From: Dermacentor variabilis
Lineage: Eukaryota > Arthropoda > Arachnida > Ixodida > Ixodidae
Direction: 5' to 3'
Assembly (NCBI RefSeq): GCF_050947875.1
Contig: NC_134568.1
Span: 195,374,853 to 195,438,852, forward strand
Length of the DNA stretch: 64,000 nt
Position 1 is the stretch's first letter. The number at the start of each line of letters is the position of its first letter. Below the pieces are notes generated by a model. The model worked only from the letters and a program-made list of their open reading frames with translations, made no database searches and was not told the DNA's origin. Positions 57,157 through 64,000 of the stretch are shown piece after piece. A program made the translations under genes and the position numbers.

Positions 57157-57382
57157 ATGGATTCACCGCGGATTCTTGGCAGCTCTTTCGTGAGAAGTGT
57201 GGACAAAAAGAACAAGTGCAGATACTGCTGCGTTAAGGATTGTCAACGCCTCGAAGGGAATGTCGATCGGTATCAAATTGTACCGCTTCCCTTCGAAACC
57301 GGGAGAAGCAACTCTGCGGCTGCAGTGGGTCGTCGTGGTTCGTGTCAGTCTTCTGAATTCTGTTCAGCGAACTAAGACGTAA
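57157..57382 (+). pseudogene. THAP-domain protein fragment with one frameshift
   Basis: ATG 57,157 opens MDSPRILGSSFVRSVDKKNK, then CRYCCVKDCQRLEGNV, giving the two N-terminal zinc-binding Cys of a C2CH THAP finger. The remainder is read one frame over (57,250-57,382): GIKLYRFPSKPGEATLRLQW with the invariant FPSKP and Trp, then VVVVRVSLLNSVQRTKT and a stop. The distal C..H pair is missing. Either a broken host gene or transposon copy, a first exon whose second half is spliced, or a sequencing error at the shift. THAP proteins bind DNA in the nucleus. The GC-rich promoter-like block lies 240 bp upstream. Confidence 0.6.
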
Positions 57383-57399
57383 ATGCAAAAAAACAAGAA

Positions 57400-57606
57400 A
57401 AATAAAATAAGAACGAGCAGCGGCATCTGTAAAAATATGCAATAAAGCGTCAACTGCACAAAAACGCGTGAACTGATCCCCGCTCTTGTAAATCAGTTTA
57501 GATAGTTTTTTAAGCTCGTCTTGCTCCAAAACAAACGCGTAGTGGTTGTTACGTGTCAAATCTAGCTTCGTAAGCGCGCCATGCACGCTGGAGCTTTGTA
57601 CGCGCT
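57400..57606 (-). CDS. Possible coding exon, family unknown
   Basis: The minus-strand frame reads EETQRVQSSSVHGALTKLDL, then TRNNHYAFVLEQDELKKLSK, LIYKSGDQFTRFCAVDALLH and IFTDAAARS before drifting into a hydrophobic, A/T-driven stretch. The composition is soluble-protein-like, with helices rich in Leu/Lys. An AG acceptor (GACGCAG|GAAG at 57,607/57,606) precedes it, with a weak pyrimidine tract. No ATG is needed if internal. It is antisense and adjacent to the THAP fragment. I recognise no domain. Confidence 0.3.
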
Positions 57607-58096
57607 GTGTTTCTTCCTGCGTCAAGATCAAGACGCGAATGCTGGAAAAGAGCTCATTCGCGCCGATATTTTCTCGCGCTTAGAACAGAACTAAAATTGG
57701 AGTACACTGCAGCACACGTCGCGTATTTGCAAATTAGCATTTCTCTCGCACACGCTAGCGCATATTTGTTCAGTCTTCACGTTGTTTAGTCTCCAGCTGA
57801 TTGCCCTCTATGGTGCTTCAGCGGTAACGCCCCCTCACATTCGAGCCCAAACGGCAATACCAGAATATCCTCGAGGCACTTTGTTCAACGGAGAAAAAAA
57901 CGCACTTGCCTGCCAATTCGCCAAAACCTCTACAGTTGTGAGGTGCAAGGTACTCTGCAATGAAGCGACAAATGACAGTTCAAAGACGTCCACGGCCGTA
58001 TTTGCTCACTTAAGTGGCATAAAATAATGATTTGTTAACTCACTTTGAGTTCGACGTAAGTATGCTTGTTTTGTTGTGACAAATACTTCGCGACCT

Positions 58097-58332
58097 GCGG
58101 TGCTTGCTTAGTGGCTATAGACGGTGTTGGGCTGCTAAGCACGGAGGTCGCGGGATTAAGTCCCGGCCATGGCGGCCGAATTTCGGTGGGGTCTAAATAC
58201 CAAAACACCCTTGTAATTTGATTTATGTGTAGGTTAAAGAACCCCAGGTGGTCCAAATTATTCCGGAGTCCCCCACCACGGCGTGCCTCCTAATCATATC
58301 GCGGTTTTGGCACTTAAAAGAACATGATTTCA
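58097..58332 (+). mobile_element. tRNA-derived SINE copy 5
   Basis: Head GCGGTGCTTGCTTAGTGGCT (A-box), GGTGTTGGGCTGCTAAGCAC, B-box GGGATTAAGTCCCGG, then GGCGGCCGAATTTCGGTGGG, GGTTAAAGAACCCCAGGTGG and CCCCACCACGGCGTGCCTCC, ending GGCACTTAAAAGAACATGATT. Full-length layout. The B-box TTCGA is mutated. Confidence 0.85.
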
Positions 58333-58339
58333 TTTAAGC

Positions 58340-59680
58340 ACCTCGCTGTAATGTCCGTGCTGTTTACTTATTTGACATGATATACATGGCTGTTGTAAAT
58401 TTGACGTCCTTTCTCAAGCGTCGGTAGTCCAAGATAGGCCTCGATGTTTTCGATTGCCTTAAAACCACAATTTAGTACGTCCGGCAAGTTTCAAACGAGC
58501 GCCGCAAAAGTATGCCTCCGTAGCAGCGGCCGCCTCGGTGTTTCGCGCAACTGACACGGTGGCGCTGACGGCTGAACCGATCGCTGCGCCGCCTGACCAT
58601 TGCAGGGTGCCTATAGTGTCGGTTTGTCGTTGACATGCTTTGATAACGCGCTCTGCTCTCGCTTCTACGATACGGTATGTTTTACGGCGAGCGATCGCTC
58701 GGGCTTGTTGGTTTTAGCGTTATAGTTTAGGTGCGTAAAAAAGGAAGTACACCATGTTTTAACTTGATACTGAGCTGCCACTAAGCAAAATGTGCGTGTT
58801 GGGCAGCCAGTGTGGTAGATCTCATTTCGTGGCGCCCGATCCGGCCGCGATGAAGGCTGCGCTGCATGTGTAGTGAAATTCTCGTGACGCGCTTTACGTA
58901 TGTATCTCAAAATTGTGTTAGCATGAAGAATTTTCAAACAGACACGTATAGTTGAACAACTGCTAGCGTACTCTGATAAAAGGCCGTGTTAGCGGGGCCT
59001 GCATCAGCAGTGTGTGCGCTGCCGTTTTCGTAAAGTTTACAAGTAGCAGTATTTTTGAGGTTCCTGGCAACCAATCTAAATAATTTTAGGAAGTTACCGC
59101 ACGCAAAACACGAGACTTGAAGAAATATCTAGCAGAAAAATCTAGATTCATCCAATTTATTTATATGCAACCACAAACGCTTTTGGAGCATGAGACCTGC
59201 GATAAGCTCAGTCACTCGCAGCTTCGCAACTTAGCCGAAGAAATTAGAGAACAATAAATTAGTCGCTCCGGGAAGCACCTTTACACCTTTCAAACTGAAG
59301 GCATTGCGTTTGACGGTAGTTGGAAGATTTGTGTTTTTGTCTCTGTTATAAACAGTTTAGCAGCAGAAGTTATCTTTCGGGCTATATGAAAAGCGTTAAG
59401 CGCTTTTCGATGCTTAGGTGTTATGCAGCTTAGGTGCTGTTAATCACCAGGCAGCTGCTGGCGCAGATTCGCATTGTGCCAGTCGTGCTTCGTATGAAGC
59501 CCTTGTCGTGCGTAATAAGTGTTCCGGTTTTCATTACTGTGGCATGTAGTGCCGTCGTCTTGGACAGACTGCATACTATATGCGCTGTACAAAAGAAAAA
59601 AGAGCCAGATTATCCATTTGGTGGTCTTTTCTTAGTAGATAACGCACAGATTATTCAAATAATTTAGTGGACATTGCATT
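58340..59680. other. Unassigned stretch
   Basis: Short CpG-rich patch at 58,500-58,620. Otherwise no supported feature. The 59,434-59,667 frame is unremarkable. Confidence 0.45.
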
Positions 59681-59689
59681 TGTTCTACC

Positions 59690-60720
59690 CTTATCAACAC
59701 ACCTAAGAGATCGTAACATGTTTTAGTTGATAAGTAACGTTATCCATACGCCCCCATTCATGTGCATTCTACTGAAACTGCGGCAAATGTATTCATCTCG
59801 AAGTATGAAAAAAGAGACATTGCAGACTGTTCGAAGCGGAAATAAATTGCAATTCTTAACGTGATTGTTCAAAACTGCAGTCACTATGCTGAGCATGTTC
59901 GTTCGGCACAGGCATATTGCATTAACACCTGAAAAATGTCCACACCCGATCCAGCCGGGTATCTTCGTTTCAACAATTACTATTATAGGAATAGTTTGGG
60001 ATTCTCGCATTTCTTTTATTTTTATAAATACACTGTGTGTCACATGAACCTGTCTTGAAACGAAACGTACCGTTGCTGGCACCGGCGACCATTACGGCTG
60101 TCTAACTGCTTATCATACTCTGACACCAAGGACAACATAGGGGAAATTACTTGTGGTTAACAAATGAAATAAAGAAACGCTAAATTATTGCAAATTAAAG
60201 TGGATAAAACGAACCAACAACCTTCGCATGCGAACGTTGTGGGTTCGGTTCCCATCAGCGGCAAGTTTTCTTTCATCCACTTCAATTTCCATTAATTTAT
60301 CGTTTCTTTATTTCATTTATTAAGCACAAGTAATTTCCCCTATGTTGTCCTTGGTGTCAGTGTTTGTTGGCTTCTTATGATAATAATAATAATAATCGCG
60401 CCCCTCAGTTAACCCGCTTTCTTCTCGTTGCTTATCACAATGGAACATAATGAAACATCATAATGATACTGATTCATATTGCCATGTAGTCTTTAGTCAC
60501 AGGTAAGCAAAGTTAACTAGAGGCATAAGTGATGAGAGCAAATGATATAGAAAACTACTATTGAACAGTAAAGATAACTCATTGAATAGTTCTCCCTCAC
60601 ATTGTTGCATTTGCTTTACGTGTCTGTCTCTGTGTCCTTGTCTTCCGCGCTGTACTCGTGCTGCCATCAATTACGAACTTGCCCAAGCCCTTCTCAGCAT
60701 TATTAAACAAGGGATTCAAG
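59690..60720. repeat. Old tandem duplication, upstream copy
   Basis: Segments here match 61,310-61,890 in the same order: AGTATGAAAAAAGAGACATT (59,803) with AGTATGAGAAAGACATTTAA (61,418); AAAATGTCCACACCC with AAAATGTACAGACACTCC; AGTTTGGGATTC with CGTTTGGGATAAG; ACGTACCGTTGCTGGCACCG with ACATACTGTTGCTGGCACGA; CTGATTCATATTGCC with CTGATTTGTATTCAC; ACATTGTTGCATTTGCT with ATATTGCTGCATCTGCT. Period about 1.6 kb. The copy is interrupted by a SINE pair at 60,116-60,428 absent from the other copy. Confidence 0.65.
60116..60428. mobile_element. Inverted pair of Ruka-like SINE segments
   Basis: A minus-orientation tail (ACACCAAGGACAACATAGGG to about 60,225) meets a plus-orientation copy with head TTCGCATGCGAACGTTGTGG, B-box GGGTTCGGTTCCCATCAG and full tail to TTGTTGGCTTCTTATG and an AAT run (60,380-60,397). 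TGCTTATCA flanks the pair at 60,107-60,115 and 60,429-60,437, suggesting a single insertion event of the inverted structure. Confidence 0.75.
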
Positions 60721-61309
60721 TGAGTTGAATCTAATACTGCATGTCAAGTGACTGACTTGTTATTCGTTTTATCTAAATATTATGGACTCGCAGTACTTGG
60801 CAAGCATTAAACCACAATATTTTTTATTGCACTTAAGCTGCGGGCGTCATATATTGCCAGAAAATTTTCATGAAAACAGCCAGGGAAGGCTTGGAAAAAG
60901 ATCGGGAAATTTTAAAATGGCCACATGGGTATGCTGTCTTGTTATATGTCATACAGCGTTTCCAGAGAATCTCTCTGTTAAATAAATTTTTAAAACGTTT
61001 CACCTCATAAAAAGTTGAGGGAAATTAGTTCCATTTATTGAAAAAGAAAGAAAGTCAAGCATACTGACAAGGCATTTCTTACTCAATTGGTTTTTTTTGT
61101 GTGTGTGTTAACAAAGAGTCCTGAACCTCTAAACCCTAGAAAAAAATTTCATCTTTGAAAGCTCCTTAAATAATTTCTGTGATAGAATTCATTCGAACTA
61201 TACTATCAGTTCTGTTTCCTAGGAGGTGCATGTCTGTCGTGCCATGACACAAAGTGCTCGTGTGGTATTTCGGGTGCTCATGTGGTATACCTAACTTGGA
61301 AACCTGTTA

Positions 61310-61890
61310 GCGTGCCCAAGAGGCCTCATTACCTGTAAGAAATTAACTGACCATATCAATACAATCAATCCATCTGCCTTCTGTTGAATTTATGGCCAAT
61401 GAACCATTAATTTAAGAGTATGAGAAAGACATTTAAATGTCTATTAAGCAATATAAATTACAATCTTTGGCATGATACTGTGAATGCTCCAGTCACGTCT
61501 TCTGAGCATATCGCTCTGCACGGGCATACTTAACTACCAGCCCAAAAAATGTACAGACACTCCAACTGGGTGACGTTTCAGTAATAAATATAGAGATCGT
61601 TTGGGATAAGTACAATAATGCATCATATATGAACTTGACATAAAAGGGAACATACTGTTGCTGGCACGAGCAGCAGTTGTGACTGTTTAATTGTTCCCCA
61701 TACCATAATATAAAACATTGTATAAAGGTACTGATTTGTATTCACAAGCATCCCTTAGTCATAGTTGAACGGCATTAAATATTGACTTAGATGGTTTGAG
61801 CAAATATATTAAGCAGCTTAATGGACATACAAAGAATACACACTTATTTTTGCCTCATATTGCTGCATCTGCTTATTTGCAGCATACACC
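61310..61890. repeat. Old tandem duplication, downstream copy
   Basis: Partner of 59,690-60,720 as described there, without the SINE pair. It runs directly into the candidate terminal exon, whose acceptor tract (ATATTGCTGCATCTGCTTATTTGCAG) lies at its end. Confidence 0.6.
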
Positions 61891-61962
61891 TGCAGCCCCT
61901 TTGGGACTAATGACACAAAGGTCAAGGCCAGCCTGTACACAATGCTTGCCAAGGAGAAGTAG
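61883..61962 (+). CDS. Probable 3'-terminal coding exon of an unidentified gene
   Basis: After a good acceptor (pyrimidine-rich tract ending TTTGCAG at 61,882) the frame in phase 1 reads YTCSPFGTNDTKVKASLYTM then LAKEK and TAG at 61,960-61,962. The residues are soluble-protein-like with an amphipathic C-terminal helix. A canonical AATAAA lies at 62,034-62,039, 72 bases after the stop, followed by a G/T-rich stretch, as for a poly(A) site. The upstream exon is not identified. A Cys-rich open stretch after another acceptor (61,223-61,310; CLSCHDTKCSCG) is a weak candidate. No family recognised. Confidence 0.45.
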
Positions 61963-62033
61963 TGTAAATATTTAGTCTGTTTCCATAATAGCATAAGACA
62001 TGCATTTTAAGGAATTCATCTATTATATCGTGC

Positions 62034-62039
62034 AATAAA
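62034..62039 (+). terminator. Poly(A) signal AATAAA
   Basis: Canonical hexamer 72 bases downstream of the stop at 61,962, with a GT/T-rich element (GCCGGTGCATTTGTCTCGTT) some 15 bases on. Confidence 0.45.
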
Positions 62040-62282
62040 AACAGTTAATCCATTGCCGGTGCATTTGTCTCGTTTTTGCACTGCATGATTCAGCACTAAA
62101 TTCTTTCTGTTTATGCAACATATATGAAAGTACAGCTGGTTCAGGAGCATTATTAATCTACTAACGTTAATCCATAAGTGCAGATGAAAAGCAACAGGTG
62201 CACATGCATAAATACATTCAAAATTTTTTGCTACCACATGTAAACAAAAATGTAAACTAACTTGTAGATAGCCGATAGCTAT

Positions 62283-62636
62283 GGAGTTATGGCCTTATAC
62301 ACTCTTTGTAGACTTGTCTATAAAATGTCTGTGTCTATAGACTGCCTATAGATTAATGGAAATTCATGTTTGTTGGCAAATGCCTGCAGAATGTCAGAGA
62401 AAAAAGTGTATCGGATTATAAAGTTCTGCTTTTGTAGACTGAAGTCTATAGAATGTCTATAAACATTCTATAGACTTCAGTCTACAAAAGTAGAACTGTA
62501 AGCCTATACACTTGTCCATAGACATTCTGCAGACAACTGTCTACAAACATGAATTTTAATTAATCCATAGACACTCTATAGACTCAGACTTCTTATAGAC
62601 TAGTCTATAAAAATTGTATGGCCATATGTCTATCGA
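62283..62636. repeat. ~350-bp imperfect inverted repeat built on CTATAGAC
   Basis: The arms (62,283-62,460 and 62,463-62,636) match along their length: AGTTATGGCCTTATACACTC versus the complement of TATGGCCATATG; GTCTATAGACTGCCTATAG; ATTCATGTTTGTTGG; and, at the centre, TTTTGTAGACTGAAGTCTATAG opposite CTATAGACTTCAGTCTACAA. It contains many copies of GTCTATAGAC variants. Confidence 0.85.
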
Positions 62637-62725
62637 CAGTCTATAGACAGTCCATAGACTCAGACGTCTTATAGACTAGTCTATAAAAAGTATGGCCATA
62701 AGTCTATAGACTGTCTGTAGACAGA
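62590..62725. repeat. ~80-bp direct repeat next to the inverted repeat
   Basis: AGACTCAGACTTCTTATAGAC...TAGTCTATAAAAATTGTATGGCCAT is repeated as AGACTCAGACGTCTTATAGAC...TAGTCTATAAAAAGTATGGCCAT, with CTATAGACAGTC between. It uses the same palindromic motif as the 53,960-55,015 array. Confidence 0.85.
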
Positions 62726-63013
62726 AAAAAGGTGTTTATTGTGTGTCTGTGTGTTTGTGCTCACGCGTGCGTCCGTGTGTGAGTGTGAGCGTGTTTGTGT
62801 GTATGTATGCGCGTGTTAGAAGCACGAAAGTATAGCGGTAATAATGAAATATATATTAAGTGTCTCTCTATACATAGTTTTATCGGCGAAGAGGAACGTA
62901 GCCTCGAATAAGAGCTACCTCGCCGCTTTCTTCCACGCACTGCTATGTCCGGATCGCTTTTTCTAACAGCGATAGCTTAGAACGGTAGTGGTGTTATTGA
63001 GAATTACTGCGAT

Positions 63014-63685
63014 TGTTACGCTTTCCATCTGCGATTGCTGCGGTTTCAGATGACTCAGGTTAAACGGGCTATCAATGTGCTGTTGCATCTGGGTCGCAAG
63101 CCCCAAGGGTAGCGTTGGCCTGGTGGCCTGGGGCACAACTGGAAGCATCCGAAGGTCCTGGCAAAGCATGAGTCGACTGCTAACAGAACAACTTGTTTAT
63201 TCTAGCATCGCAAAAAGAGCGGCCGGTCAGGTCGACCGAAGTGGAGAGACGGGAGAGCACGTTACTCGACGGAAGAAATCGGAGCCCCTTTCTTGGCGTC
63301 CGGGGGCAGCTGCTTTTATACTCTCGGAGTCGAGGGCAAGAAGGAACGGCTCCAGATGGGGCGCACGTGACGGCGCCGCGCGGACACGTTGAGACTAGAA
63401 GGTGACGCATCCGCCGGGCCGGCGCCGCTCAGACCTCCTCGCTTCACAGTTGGGGAGCTCCTCTCCCCGGCTGCCGCGCTTTGACATGCGTGGGCACCAA
63501 CATGCACACACACACACACACACGCACACACGAAGACACGTGGCATTGAAACATGCCTGGACGCGCTTGGCGGGGAGGCGTTGCGGCAGCGCTGAACGGG
63601 CCAAAATGTCCGCCGCTTTGAACGAAGCCCCGGCGGCCGTTGCATCCGCGCCGGCCATACCGCGCGTCGTAGGCGAAACGTAACA
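63014..63685 (-). mobile_element. Probable solo LTR (Ty3/Gypsy-type), 672 bp
   Basis: Bounded by TGTTACG and CGTAACA (ends TG...CA, 7-bp inverted). On the minus strand: GC-rich U3, TATA box GAGTATAAAAGCAGCTGC (about 63,312-63,330), about 140 bases further AATAAA (in TAGAATAAACAAG, about 63,195-63,207), then U5. No adjacent primer-binding site or polypurine tract and no gag-pol, so solo. A clear target duplication was not found. A CA run (63,503-63,527) lies inside U3. The open frames on both strands are incidental. Confidence 0.6.
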
Positions 63686-64000
63686 GTAACGGCTGCAAAA
63701 ATAACTTTCGGAAGCGAACGCGAAGTGTGTCTTCAGCTGCGTGAACTCCGTCACTGTGGTTACAGACGAGCGTTAAATAGAAAGGACTTCACGCCATCGG
63801 TTTCGCCTCGTGTACGTTCAGAAGATTTTGTTTCTATAGTCAGCGCGCGGCGACGAACCTATGATCAACCTGGCATATGAGAGAAAGGTGGGTTTTCGAG
63901 TGGTTTATGGTCAACTGCATGGTGCGAATGGACTAAATTAAACGTGCACGCACAATGAAGGCAATCTGTTAAAATGCGTTCCGTAAGATTATCGCGCTTG

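Noticed and set aside
63402..63754. Open frames across the LTR U3
   Set aside because: GC-rich DNA plus a CA repeat; no coding motif.

Overview
The window reads as nuclear DNA from a hard tick (Ixodida, probably a metastriate genus). The evidence is two recurrent tRNA-derived SINE families, one of them like the tick SINE Ruka, degenerate LINEs of the kinds common in tick genomes, dense CA/TA/GATA-class microsatellites, and no operons, ribosome binding sites or compact gene packing. I recognise the tick families from memory of their general appearance; no database was searched. No complete host gene is visible. This is a gene-poor, repeat-rich intergenic or intronic segment.

Layout. 1-7585 is a LINE on the + strand (LINE A) with a zinc-knuckle ORF1 and an ORF2 carrying endonuclease, reverse transcriptase, RNase H and a C-terminal tail. 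It is frameshifted and interrupted by a TA-flanked terminal-inverted-repeat element (1086-2201), an element encoding a 17-residue repeat (3831-4673), a 49-bp-arm foldback (6617-6762) and a TAA microsatellite. 7.8-14.5 kb holds LTR-like debris, a 40-bp tandem repeat, simple repeats and one SINE. 15.28-16.37 kb is a 5'-truncated RTE-like LINE. 17.0-19.3 kb is a three-level nest: a CR1-like endonuclease is split by a mariner, and the mariner is split by a SINE with a 14-bp target duplication. 20.4-22.5 kb carries a THAP-domain remnant and a dead DUF4817-type transposase. 23-34 kb is mostly unassigned DNA with SINEs, the second copy of the 3831-4673 family, and very long CA/TA/TG repeats.

34.4-40.6 kb is a second, nearly full-length LINE on the - strand (LINE B). 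Its ORF1 is split by a Penelope-like element with a GIY-YIG endonuclease. LINE A and LINE B share a short GC-rich motif at their 3' ends. 41-53 kb is diffuse repeats and simple-sequence DNA. 53.96-55.0 kb is a higher-order minisatellite (three ~60-bp subunits per ~180-bp unit) built on the palindrome GTCTATAGAC. The same palindrome recurs in a large inverted repeat at 62.3-62.7 kb.

The best candidates for host coding sequence lie at 56.7-62.0 kb: a GC-rich promoter-like block with a palindromic NRF-1-type site, a frameshifted THAP domain, an unassigned minus-strand open frame, and a probable 3'-terminal exon (61,883-61,962) with acceptor, stop and poly(A) signal. That exon lies beside an old tandem duplication. 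A probable solo LTR (63,014-63,685) ends the window. The transposon genes all carry stops, frameshifts or lost catalytic residues, so nothing here looks currently mobile by its own coding capacity.
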